A stretch of DNA of 64,000 nt from Nocardioides alcanivorans (lineage in GTDB: Bacteria; Actinomycetota; Actinomycetes; Propionibacteriales; Nocardioidaceae): assembly GCF_021555175.1 (NCBI RefSeq), contig NZ_JAKGRW010000015.1, positions 124,001 to 188,000 on the forward strand, written 5' to 3'. Under the pieces are notes generated by a model. The model worked only from the letters and a program-made list of their open reading frames with translations. It did not search any database and was not told the DNA's origin. This document shows positions 18,503 through 26,599 of the stretch, in pieces. The number at the start of each line of letters is the position of its first letter. The first letter of the stretch is position 1. A program made the translations under genes and the position numbers.

Positions 18503-18556
18503 GGCCTCGCGGTACCCAAAGCCCGCGGCACGATTCGGCCCAGCTCCACTCGATGC

Positions 18557-19855
18557 TCATTGGTCGGCCGAGGCCAGACCGATGAGCTCTTCGCGGGACG
18601 TGACCACCTTCAGCGTCGCGCCGCTACCGGGCACCGGATTCGGCAGGACCCCTTCGGAGTCGAGGAGAATCACCTCGCGTCCCTCCAGGCTGAGTCGGCG
18701 GCACACTTCCAGCAACATCACCCGGCCGACCTCCTCGACCTTGTAGAGCAACTCGACGTCGAAGATGACCCGATCAGTGGTCGGTGCCTGCTCGACGACC
18801 TCACGAGCGACCACCTCGGCGGTGGTGAATCCCAACCTGCCCTGCAACTGGAACACCATCGAGCTTCCGTGAGGGCCGTCGAAGGTCCGCACCTTGCGCA
18901 GCACGGCCTGCCCGGGGGACGGGATCTCCATCAGGTGCATCCCCATGTCATCGGTGAGCCGCCGGAACAGCTGCACACCACGGACACTGTGCCCGTGCTT
19001 GTCGAGCCTTGGGGAGAACGTCGCCACGCCGACCTGGCCGGGAAGCGCCCCGAGCAGACCGCCTGCCACGCCACTCTTGGCCGGGATCCCGACGGTGGTC
19101 ACCCAATCGCCAGCGGCGTCGTACATGCCGCTGGTGGTCATCACGCTGAGAACCTGCCGGGCAACTCGCGCCGAGATCACCTGCACGTCGGTCGTCGGGT
19201 GCCGCCCGCCGTTCGCCAAGGTGGCGGCCATCACGGCCAGGTCCCGGACGGTGACGAGGACGGAGCACTGCCGGGTGTAGCCCCGGACCACCTCGACGGG
19301 ATCGTCCTCGATGATTCCGTAGCTGCGGAGCATGTGCGCCAGCGCGAGATTCCGATGCGCCGTCTCGAGTTCAGAGGCGAACACGCGTTCATCGACCTCG
19401 AGCCGTCGCCCGGCGAAGGCGGACAGGCCTGCGAGGACACGTTCCTGGCGTTCCTCGGCTCCGGCACCGGGCTCGCCGATCAGGCTGTGCGTGGCGATAG
19501 CGCCTGCATTGATCATCGGGTTCCGGGGACGCCCGGTGTCGGGCTCGAGCGAGAAGTCGTTGAAGGCATCGCCGGAAGGTTCGACGCCGACCTTGTCCAA
19601 GGTCGACGAGAAGCCACGCTCAGCCAATGCGAGGGCATAGACGAAGGGCTTGGAGATCGACTGGATCGTGAACTCCGCGTCAGCGTCGCCGACGGCGTAG
19701 ACCACTCCGTCGACCGTGCACAACGCGACGGCAAGGCGATCCGGATCCGCCGCGGCCAGCTCCGGTATGTACGCAGCACGTTCGCCGGAGACATCGGCTG
19801 CACAGGAGTCCATGATCCCGGAGAGATAGTCGGGGATGGGTGACTTCATCTGCAT
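18557..19855 (-). CDS. glsA: Glutaminase A with C-terminal STAS domain
   Basis: A 432-residue fusion. Residues 1-310 are a beta-lactamase-fold glutaminase (glutamine to glutamate plus ammonia): FTIQSISKPFVYALAL has the S-x-x-K catalytic pair, NPMINAGAIAT the conserved Asn, TRQCSVLVTVRDLAVMAATLANGG the Tyr/Ser region and GIPAKSGVAGG the Lys-Ser-Gly motif. Residues 330-432 look like a STAS domain (GRLGFTTAEVV, then VIFDVELLYKVEEVGRVMLLEV), a fold used in anti-sigma-antagonist interaction and ligand sensing. Fusion to STAS is known in actinobacterial glutaminases and may gate activity. Confidence 0.9.
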   Translation of the reverse strand: MQMKSPIPDYLSGIMDSCAADVSGERAAYIPELAAADPDRLAVALCTVDGVVYAVGDADAEFTIQSISKPFVYALALAERGFSSTLDKVGVEPSGDAFNDFSLEPDTGRPRNPMINAGAIATHSLIGEPGAGAEERQERVLAGLSAFAGRRLEVDERVFASELETAHRNLALAHMLRSYGIIEDDPVEVVRGYTRQCSVLVTVRDLAVMAATLANGGRHPTTDVQVISARVARQVLSVMTTSGMYDAAGDWVTTVGIPAKSGVAGGLLGALPGQVGVATFSPRLDKHGHSVRGVQLFRRLTDDMGMHLMEIPSPGQAVLRKVRTFDGPHGSSMVFQLQGRLGFTTAEVVAREVVEQAPTTDRVIFDVELLYKVEEVGRVMLLEVCRRLSLEGREVILLDSEGVLPNPVPGSGATLKVVTSREELIGLASADQ

Positions 19856-19969
19856 TGCTCCCTGATGTGGCCGGATCCAACCGCGGATGGTGCGCCTCGG
19901 ATGCTACTGGTGTCGGCACCCGAGCCGGAGCACCCGCAGGCGATGGGTCTCGAACTACAGTCGAGCAGC

Positions 19970-20656
19970 ATGGATCTGCTGGTGCTTCCCAGTCCGCTGC
20001 TGCCGAGCGCGGCGTACGACTCCCTGGCAGAGGCGTTGGCGGCACGGGGCGTGCATGGTTCGGTCGCCTCCACCGGGCCCGTGTCCACACCGGAGCGGAT
20101 CATCGAGCGCTGGACAGCACAGGCGTCGGCGAGGCTGCGCTCTTTCGGCGCCGCGCTCCTTGCGCACAGCAACGCCGGACTCCTGGCGCCCGCCGTGCGG
20201 GCATCGGTAGGCGTCGAGGCTCCGATCGTCTTCATGGATGCCGCGTTGCCACCTGCGGACGGTGCAGCGGCTCTCGCGCCCGAAGGACTGCGTGGCCACT
20301 TGGCGTCACTGGTCGACGAATCGTCGGGTCTGCTTCCGCCCTGGACACGCTGGTGGTCGCGCGAGGAGATGCTGCGGACGATTCCCTCTGGCGTTTGGGC
20401 CAGCATCGACTCGCGCTGTCCGTCCGTGCCGCTGAGCTACTTCGATGCTCGGATCCGGCCTCCGGAGGAATGGGCCTCGGGCAACAACGCCTATCTCGCC
20501 TTCGGCGACACGTACGCCGAGCAGCTCGACTTCGCGACCCGTCGCGCCTGGCCGACGCGCAGGTTGGACGGCGGGCACCTCGAATTCCTGTGGCAGGCGG
20601 ACGTCGTCGCAGACGCGGTACTGAATCTCGTCTCCGCCGCTGGTGTGCGCAGCTGA
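19970..20656 (+). CDS. Alpha/beta-hydrolase-like protein, unknown function
   Basis: About 228 residues from the ATG at 19970; an upstream in-frame ATG at 19865 is possible, but the intervening residues look non-coding. MDLLVLPSPLLPSAAYDSLAEAL and ALLAHSNAGLLAPAV suggest an alpha/beta hydrolase with A-H-S-N-A-G in place of the nucleophile elbow G-x-S-x-G; a late Asp and GGHLEFLWQ could supply the rest of a triad. I know no named family. It sits just upstream of the manganese riboswitch, which serves the next genes. Confidence 0.6.
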   Translation: MDLLVLPSPLLPSAAYDSLAEALAARGVHGSVASTGPVSTPERIIERWTAQASARLRSFGAALLAHSNAGLLAPAVRASVGVEAPIVFMDAALPPADGAAALAPEGLRGHLASLVDESSGLLPPWTRWWSREEMLRTIPSGVWASIDSRCPSVPLSYFDARIRPPEEWASGNNAYLAFGDTYAEQLDFATRRAWPTRRLDGGHLEFLWQADVVADAVLNLVSAAGVRS

Positions 20657-20716
20657 GCAACGCGACTTGCCGTCGCTGATGAGCCACGGCATTGCGACGG
20701 CAATGTACTGTTTCCG

Positions 20717-20800
20717 TAGAAGGGGAGTACCTCCCAGCCACGTGTCGTCAACCCGGCTCACAGCCCGGCCCGTGGAGCGCCAGCTGAGGAAGACCTTCGT
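20717..20800 (+). promoter_or_regulatory. yybP-ykoY (manganese) riboswitch
   Basis: The conserved motif runs from GAAGGGGAGTAC (20719-20730) to GAAGACCTTC (20789-20798), with CGTGTCGTCAACCCGG and CAGCCCGGCC between. GAAGG (20719-20723) pairs with CCTTC (20794-20798) as stem P1. The GGGGAGTA and AGACC segments are the invariant ends of the yybP-ykoY Mn2+ sensor. It ends 22 bp before the ribosome site of a small membrane protein gene and upstream of terC, a standard partner of this riboswitch. Confidence 0.85.
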
Positions 20801-20832
20801 CGGAAGAAGAACCACTACCGATGGAGGTTTCG

Positions 20833-21072
20833 ATGTCCACCACATTCGACGAACGGCCAGAGCTCCGGGAGCAGGTGCCGATCGATCCGCAGGCAGTCAT
20901 GGTCGCTGAGATGGCCTCGTGGGTCGGTGTTGCGGTGTGGGGCGGCGCGCTTGCGACCCTGGTGGCCATGGACGTGGCCCGCAGGTACCGGCATCGCGGC
21001 GACGCCCCGCACGGTCGCACCCACCGTCACCTGATTCCGGGAGGGGGCTTTCGGTGGAAGTCACACCACTGA
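20833..21072 (+). CDS. Small single-pass membrane protein between Mn riboswitch and terC
   Basis: 79 residues. ATG 20833 has an ideal GGAGG at 20823-20827. Residues 25-48 (VMVAEMASWVGVAVWGGALA, then TLVAMD) form one likely membrane helix, followed by an Arg/His-rich tail (ARRYRHRGDAPHGRTHRH). Third codon positions are strongly GC-biased, as in real genes here. It overlaps terC by 19 bp, so translation is probably coupled. The His-rich tail could bind metal; that is inference. No family recognised. Confidence 0.65.
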   Translation: MSTTFDERPELREQVPIDPQAVMVAEMASWVGVAVWGGALATLVAMDVARRYRHRGDAPHGRTHRHLIPGGGFRWKSHH

Positions 21073-22301
21073 TCTGGCTGCTGACGATCGGCGCCATCAT
21101 TGGGTTGCTGCTCTTCGACTTCTTCTTCCACGTCCGCAAGGCCCATGTCCCGACGCTGCGGGAGGCAGCCGTTTGGTCGGCGCTCTACGTGGGCATCGCG
21201 CTGGCGTTCGGTCTCGGTGTCCTGTTCTTCGGCGGCACTGGGCCCGGGGGCGAGTACTTTGCCGGCTACATCACGGAGAAGGCCCTCTCCGTCGACAACC
21301 TGTTCGTCTTCCTCATCATCATGACGAGCTTCCGGGTGCCGCGCGAGGACCAACAGAAGGTGCTGCTGTTCGGCATCGTCTTCGCCCTCATCGCCCGCAC
21401 CGGGTTCATCTTCGTCGGCGCTGCGATGATCAACTCCTTCGCGTGGGTCTTCTACCTGTTCGGGCTGATCCTCATCCTCACCGCGGGCAACATGCTCAAG
21501 CCCGACGGTCCCGAGTCCCAGGAAGCCGACAACTTCGTGATCCGGCTGGCCCGGAAGGTCATGCACACCACCGACCACTATGACGGCGACAAGCTGTTCA
21601 CGGTCGAGAACGGCAAGCGCGCGATGACCCCGATGCTGCTGGTGATGGTGGCGATCGGCGGCACCGACATCCTCTTCGCCCTCGACTCGATCCCGGCGAT
21701 CTTCGGACTGACCCAGGACACCTACCTGGTGTTCACGGCGGTCGCGTTCTCGTTGATGGGCCTGCGGCAGTTGTTCTTCCTCATCGAGGGACTGTTGGAC
21801 CGCCTGATCTACCTCTCCTACGGTCTCGCCGCCATCCTCGTCTTCATCGGCATCAAGCTGATCCTGCATGCCCTCCACGAGAACAACATTCCGTTCATCA
21901 ACGACGGCGAGCACATCCCCGTGGTGGAGATCAGTACCGGACTTTCGCTGACCGTCATCCTCGGCGTCCTGGTCGTGACCGTCCTGGCGTCGCTCTACAG
22001 CCCTGCAGGCAAGGCCCAGACCGCCATCAACAACGCCCGCCGGCACGCGACGTCGTACCTGGACTCGGAGTACACCGCGGTGCCCAGCGAGCGCGAGCGG
22101 ATCTATGACCTGCTTCTCGCTGAACGCGACCAGATCATCGCGCTCGGTCCGAAGTATCGCCAGCGGGCCCGTGAGCAGGACGAGCTCATGGAACTGCTGC
22201 AGCGTGCCAGCGACAGCCACGACGCAGCTGTCGACAGGGGAGAGGCCCGACCGGATGCGGCACCGAAGCTCATCCCGCCCCGTGGTGCGCACGACGGTTG
22301 A
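21054..22301 (+). CDS. TerC/Alx family integral membrane protein, probable Mn2+ exporter
   Basis: A 415-residue TerC-type protein with about eight membrane helices. Typical acidic helix motifs are KALSVDNLFVFLIIM and GGTDILFALDSIPAIFGL, whose Asp residues are conserved in the family, and LYLSYGL-like segments. Bacterial TerC/Alx proteins export manganese, also to supply exoenzymes. GTG 21054 is the start; it lies within the upstream small gene. The 110-residue C-terminal tail after the last helix is hydrophilic and charged. Control by the Mn2+ riboswitch at 20717 fits this role. Confidence 0.88.
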   Translation: MEVTPLIWLLTIGAIIGLLLFDFFFHVRKAHVPTLREAAVWSALYVGIALAFGLGVLFFGGTGPGGEYFAGYITEKALSVDNLFVFLIIMTSFRVPREDQQKVLLFGIVFALIARTGFIFVGAAMINSFAWVFYLFGLILILTAGNMLKPDGPESQEADNFVIRLARKVMHTTDHYDGDKLFTVENGKRAMTPMLLVMVAIGGTDILFALDSIPAIFGLTQDTYLVFTAVAFSLMGLRQLFFLIEGLLDRLIYLSYGLAAILVFIGIKLILHALHENNIPFINDGEHIPVVEISTGLSLTVILGVLVVTVLASLYSPAGKAQTAINNARRHATSYLDSEYTAVPSERERIYDLLLAERDQIIALGPKYRQRAREQDELMELLQRASDSHDAAVDRGEARPDAAPKLIPPRGAHDG

Positions 22302-22328
22302 GCAACGTGAACTGAACTGGCAGACCGG

Positions 22329-22367
22329 GTCGAGCGACAGTGGGGATCATCTCCACTGTCGCTCGAC
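22329..22367 (+). terminator. Strong intrinsic terminator after terC
   Basis: A perfect 15-bp stem (GTCGAGCGACAGTGG pairing with CCACTGTCGCTCGAC) with a 9-nt loop, 27 bp after the terC stop. There is no clear T tract, as is common in GC-rich actinobacteria. Confidence 0.8.
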
Positions 22368-22520
22368 TTCGGCCAACTGGTAGGCACGGGAGCTCGTGAG
22401 ACGGGAGTTGCGGCCATCGAGGCCGCCACGACCAGGCGCACCTGGCCGGAGGGCAGATGCTGTCCACGTCGTTCACTCCTACGTCTTGACGCCGGATCCG
22501 AAACGTGGTGCGTTGCGCAC

Positions 22521-23396
22521 ATGACAAGGAAGCGCAGCCGCGAGAACGCGGCAGCAAACGCGGTGGTGGAGCTGCTGGGCACCATCACCGGCACCGCCAT
22601 GCGAGGCTGCATGTACGACGACGGCTCCCAGGACCGGATGCACGACTTCACGATCACGAGCGAAGTGCACAAGATCGCTCTCGAAATCTCCACGATTGCA
22701 GACGGAGATCGAGTCGGGCGGGACCATCGCTGGAACCGAGCCGCGGCGGACGGCTGGCTCGAGATCGAGGGACTCACTGGTTGCTGGATCGCCCACCACG
22801 AAGGCGACGTGGAGGCCGACACAGCGATCGCCGCGATGCGCGGTCACCTGCCCCCGCTGGAGTCGCTAGGGGTGGATTCAATCCGGACAGCCCAATGGCA
22901 GGAACACGCATTCGAGCCCCCGTCGATGCGGCCGCCCGAGTGGCAACACGTCCGCGCCCTCAACGGCGCCGGGCTCTCGATTGTCGATCGCATCAACGAC
23001 GCCTCCGAAGCATTACTTGATGAGCATCGCGGCCAGGTCTTCGTCGGCCGTGGATTCGAGGTCAGCCGACCGGCCGATCGGAATCTTCCAGTCGCCCTTC
23101 TCACCGAGGAACTTCGCGGGGATCACAGTTCAGACGTGCGCAAGCTCCGCACGGCTAGGGACGTGACAGAACGGCACCTGTGGTTGTGGGTCGAGCTCAC
23201 CGAGGGGTTTGCGATGCTCCGCTCGTTCGAGACTGAGGGCTTGCCGGAGGTCGACCTGGACATTGAGGGCATTGACGGAGTCTGGCTTGGTCGGAGCCCA
23301 GCGGTGGACGCTGTTACTGGCTATGTATGGCTGCGTGGGCAGGGCTGGAGACCATTCTCAGCAGCTCGTGACGAGCGAAACCTAGGCGCCTGTTGA
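22521..23396 (+). CDS. Unrecognised protein, possible PD-(D/E)xK-like fold
   Basis: 291 residues, Cys-poor, no membrane helix. Near the N-terminus RMHDFTITSEVHKIALEIST has the D ... A-L-E-x-S spacing seen in degenerate PD-(D/E)xK nuclease-like proteins (H-D-F ... a-x-E-x-t). The C-terminus (ERHLWLWVELTEGFAMLRSF, then IDGVWLGRSPAVDAVTGYVW) resembles the tail of actinobacterial hypothetical proteins of that type. This is a weak resemblance. It starts the less GC-rich segment 22.4-25.2 kb that also holds an integrase remnant. Confidence 0.55.
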   Translation: MTRKRSRENAAANAVVELLGTITGTAMRGCMYDDGSQDRMHDFTITSEVHKIALEISTIADGDRVGRDHRWNRAAADGWLEIEGLTGCWIAHHEGDVEADTAIAAMRGHLPPLESLGVDSIRTAQWQEHAFEPPSMRPPEWQHVRALNGAGLSIVDRINDASEALLDEHRGQVFVGRGFEVSRPADRNLPVALLTEELRGDHSSDVRKLRTARDVTERHLWLWVELTEGFAMLRSFETEGLPEVDLDIEGIDGVWLGRSPAVDAVTGYVWLRGQGWRPFSAARDERNLGAC

Positions 23397-23521
23397 GCCG
23401 TCTTCGCTTTGGCATGAGCGAGCGTGGCCGAGAATCTGGCCGGCGTGCCACTCAAAATCAGATCTGCGCGCACCGTAAAGTTCGATCAGACCTCTGCCCG
23501 CTGGCTCGGTTGTCGCGGCGA

Positions 23522-24556
23522 TTACTCGGCACCGCTGGAATCGAGTTCGTCGCTGCTGATGATCGGCGGAAACTCGGGGGACCTTTGGATAGCTTCGAAG
23601 TACGCCTTCCGGAACATGGCTTGAGCTCTGGCCATGGCACGCTCGGGTAGAGCTGCGGCCACACGCTCAGCGTCAGACAGGTTGTTGTCGCCTAAATCAA
23701 TGTGAACTGGGGTTCCCGGCATGGTGAAGCCGGTCACCAGCGTGGGAAGGACAACCTCCGCTACATACGCGGTGAGCTGATCCAGTTCGGGCCCTGGCGG
23801 GATCCAGCGACCGTCTGGGCGCTGCAACAGGATTGCGGCACTGGTGCTCCAGAGGGCGGGCACCCCCTTCAGCACCTGGGTAAGCACGACGCCGGCCTGC
23901 ACGGGCTTCATCTGTGACGCTGCCAGGGGCGCCGATTCCTCTTGAGCCATGACACCGGCGGCGCTCAGCCGGATGCCACGATGCTTGTCTTCGTTGGAAT
24001 AGGCCTGAAGCAGTTTGAGAGGGTGAGCATGGCCGAGGTCGGTGGCGCCAGTCAGCATCGCCAAGGCTGGCGATATCGCGGGGATCTTGGATTCGGTGTC
24101 ATTGAACGGCTGCAGTGCTGAAATTCGTTTCCCAAGTTGCGTATCTGGACCTACACAACTGATCCCCTTCTTGGTCATCTTCTGAAGATCACCTACCAGT
24201 GCATCTTCGTCGTCGCGAATCGGGAAGGCGATCGCCCTGGCTTGTAGAGTCGTGAGCGGTGCACCGTGCTGCTTCTGGATGAGTGCGTACAGCGCATTGT
24301 CTATGGCTGCTCGGAGATGATTGATTGCCTCGCTGAAGAGCATGGACGTCGCCGGCGGCACCGGGCGGACCGCGTGCACCTCGAAGTCCAGCAGACCTTC
24401 GCGGCGCTCTACTTGCCTGATGGTCAGCGGCCCCGCACCCCCGTCGCCGCGTGACCAATGCAGCGCCAATTCACCAAAGGCGAGAGCCTGCTCGTCGGCG
24501 CGCGCTATGCGGAGAGCAACCGGGTGCAACTCTTCTGGAAGCCAGTGCAGATCCAT
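23522..24556 (-). CDS. Unrecognised accessory protein with a DKHR motif
   Basis: 344 residues, soluble. The N-terminal third ends in a helix SEAINHLRAAIDNALYALI, followed by AFPIRDDEDAL, ISALQPFND and HPLKLLQAYSNEDKHRGIRL. The order L-R-x-A-I-D ... F-P-I ... L-Q-P-F ... D-K-H-R recurs in a family of uncharacterised actinobacterial proteins; the helix plus conserved R/H could be HEPN-like, but I cannot confirm that. Base composition is clearly less GC-rich than flanking genes, in line with horizontal gain. Convergent with the gene at 22521. Confidence 0.6.
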   Translation of the reverse strand: MDLHWLPEELHPVALRIARADEQALAFGELALHWSRGDGGAGPLTIRQVERREGLLDFEVHAVRPVPPATSMLFSEAINHLRAAIDNALYALIQKQHGAPLTTLQARAIAFPIRDDEDALVGDLQKMTKKGISCVGPDTQLGKRISALQPFNDTESKIPAISPALAMLTGATDLGHAHPLKLLQAYSNEDKHRGIRLSAAGVMAQEESAPLAASQMKPVQAGVVLTQVLKGVPALWSTSAAILLQRPDGRWIPPGPELDQLTAYVAEVVLPTLVTGFTMPGTPVHIDLGDNNLSDAERVAAALPERAMARAQAMFRKAYFEAIQRSPEFPPIISSDELDSSGAE

Positions 24557-24566
24557 GTTTCAGCCC

Positions 24567-24926
24567 CTAGCGTGTTACGCCGGGCGATTTCACCCGCTCC
24601 GGCTGGACAAGTAGGTCGGGGTAGGGGCCACTCCCTAGTTCACGTGCGGCACCTACATACTCGGCGTAAACGCTGCCCGAACCGATTGCGTGACGCTCGA
24701 TGGTGGACGGGTGATACCCGAGCGCGTCGGCGATGATCGGCACGGGCCCGAGCTTGGTGAGCTCGTGCAGGGTGCCAAGCCGTGTAGCGCGAGTGCTGAA
24801 AGCCGTCGTGAGCCTGCTGCGCAGGCTGGAGCCCTGGATGTGCCGGCCAGGGGAGTAGCCACGGAATACCCAGCTGCTGTTCGGGTGGGAAGCGGTGTCC
24901 AACTCAGGTGACGGGAGTAGTTGCAT
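24567..24926 (-). pseudogene. C-terminal remnant of an integrase/recombinase-like protein
   Basis: 119 residues. SSWVFRGYSPGRHIQGSSLR, then TRLGTLHELTKLGPVPIIAD and ALGYHPSTIERHAIGSGS match the C-terminal tail of a family of actinobacterial site-specific integrases (W-L-F-P-G-R ... L-x-x-L-x-x-x-x-P-x-x-x-L-A-D-x-L-G-x-H-P-x-T). The catalytic tyrosine-recombinase core is missing and no in-frame continuation is found upstream. It marks the edge of a decayed mobile segment. Confidence 0.6.
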
Positions 24927-25190
24927 CTACTGATACTCCCGTTGTTTAAGCGCCGATAACTGACATTATGTAATGTAAGCGCGATCCTGACAGTAGCGCC
25001 CAACCAGGGAGATGTTGCCGGCCTCGGCGGCAGTGCCGACTCCTGCTGGGTTCTCAGAGTCACGGCACAACGACTACTCGGCTCAAAATCGCTCTCACAG
25101 AACTGACATTGCCGGAACCAAGGAGCGATCCTCAGCAGCCGCCAGGGTGACATAACACCGCGTCTGGTGCCGCTCGGCACGCATGAGGTG
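24927..25190. other. Non-coding stretch with an AT-rich palindrome
   Basis: No gene-like frame is seen. ACATTATGTAATGT at 24963-24976 is a perfect inverted repeat (6-bp arms, TG centre) in an unusually AT-rich patch upstream of the integrase remnant; it may be an old operator or recombination-linked site. Confidence 0.4.
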
Positions 25191-25559
25191 TCACTCGGGC
25201 ATTGCGGTGACACCCTCATAGAGGCCGAGGACGTTGCCGTCCGGGTCTTCGAACGCTGCCCACCAGCTGGTGTCACTGATCGGACTCTTCACCATCACGA
25301 CCCGGCCACCCCGTTGCTGGACCACCGCGAGTGTGTCGTCGATCGAATCGACCTCGACATACGAACGCGGCTGGTCGAACCCCTCTGACCGAGGCGCGAG
25401 GCCTCCGCCGCTGATCTGGTTCGGCGCTTGCCACATCGGATACTCCTCGAAGCCCGCTGGCACCTCGATCTGCCATCCGAAGAGCGCGCCGTAGAACTCC
25501 TTCGCGCGGGCCATGTCGGCCACCGGGATGTCAACGTGGGTGATGTCGCCGTGTGCCAT
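25191..25559 (-). CDS. VOC/glyoxalase-like domain protein
   Basis: 122 residues. GDITHVDIPVADMARAKEFY and GALFGWQIEVP form the usual first half (H-V-D-I-P-V, then F-Y-G-x-L-F-G-W); AAFEDPDGNVLGLYEG is the terminal D-P-D-G-N-x-x-x-L-Y signature. ATG 25559 is preceded by AAGGAG, and residues upstream of it look non-coding. The family includes small single-domain proteins of unknown reaction. Divergent from the LLM oxidoreductase. Confidence 0.85.
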   Translation of the reverse strand: MAHGDITHVDIPVADMARAKEFYGALFGWQIEVPAGFEEYPMWQAPNQISGGGLAPRSEGFDQPRSYVEVDSIDDTLAVVQQRGGRVVMVKSPISDTSWWAAFEDPDGNVLGLYEGVTAMPE

Positions 25560-25714
25560 CGCTGCTCCTTGGACGTGCTCGGCTCCAGACTCATCAGACT
25601 GCGCCCTCCGCCGCCTCGGGTCCACCCAGTTGGAGCAACGTTCACTTGGGAGCCCGCGCGGCGTAGAACTCGAGGCAGCTCGACGAGCGTCGAGGCGCAC
25701 ATGGAGGTTGACAC

Positions 25715-26586
25715 ATGAGAGTCGGAATCAGTTCGCCCATCGTGGCGCTGTCGGGCAAGCGGCCCGACTGGGAACAGTCGGCCGGCACCAAGGAATTGGT
25801 CCAGGTGGCCCAGGCCGCGGATCGGCTCGGGTTCGACTTCATGACCTGCGGTGACCACGTCGCCGTACCGCCCGGGCTCCCCGCGGCGAGCGGTTCTACG
25901 ACCCGTTGGCGACGTTCTCCTATCTGGCTGCGTGCACCCAGCGGTTGCGGTTCCTCCCCTACGTCCTGGTGCTTCCCTTCTACCACCCGCTCGAGCTGGC
26001 GAGCAGGTACGGCACCCTTGACCACCTGAGCGGAGGACGGCTCGTGCTCGGTCTGGGCGTCGGCAACCTCGAGGAGGAGTTCGACCTGCTCGACGTACCG
26101 TTCAAGGACCGTGGCCCACGTGCCGACGACTCGCTCAAGGCGCTCCGTGCGGCGTTGTCGAACCGCGTCGTGTCGTACGACGGGCCCTACTACTCGTTCG
26201 AGAACCTGGTCATCGACCCGCACGCAGCGCAGGAGCGACTGCCCTTGTGGGTCGGCGGTCACAGCAAGCGCGCACTGCGCAGGGCCGTCACGCTCGGCGA
26301 CGGGTGGTGTCCTGCACCGCAGTCGTTCCGGGGTCCATCACCTGAGCTCATGCGCCAGATGCTCGACGAGGCCGCGCCGCCGGCCGGTTTCGACGTCGTC
26401 TTCAGCCCGGCCTCGCGTCTGGATCCGATCAAGGATCCGGACAGCGTCACGACGATGCTCGACACGGCTGAGAAGGCCGGGGGCACACTGGTGAACCTGA
26501 CGGTCTGGCACGAATCCCTCGCGCACTACCTCGAGCAGCTGGAGGCGTTCGCAGAACTCGCGGGACTCGACTCCCAGCAGGGCTGA
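25715..26586 (+). CDS. LLM-class (probably F420-dependent) oxidoreductase (one frame break)
   Basis: About 291 residues of the luciferase-like monooxygenase superfamily. AADRLGFDFMTCGDHVAVP, then PLATFSYLAACTQRLRFLPY and VLVLPFYHPLELASRYGTLD, LSGGRLVLGLGVGNLEEEFD and LPLWVGGHSKRALRRAV are the standard strand-and-phosphate motifs of the F420-using group. The frame breaks at 25871-25876 (CCCGGG); one added G gives VPPGAPRGERFYDPLATF, as expected. ATG 25715 has GGAGG upstream. Substrate unknown; cofactor inferred from subgroup. Confidence 0.82.
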
Positions 26587-26599
26587 GGCGGTACCGCGC

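Noticed and set aside
24653..25276. A 207-codon minus-strand frame covering the AT-rich palindrome
   Set aside because: Serine/arginine-rich without any motif; the overlapping frame at 24567-24926 carries the integrase signature instead.
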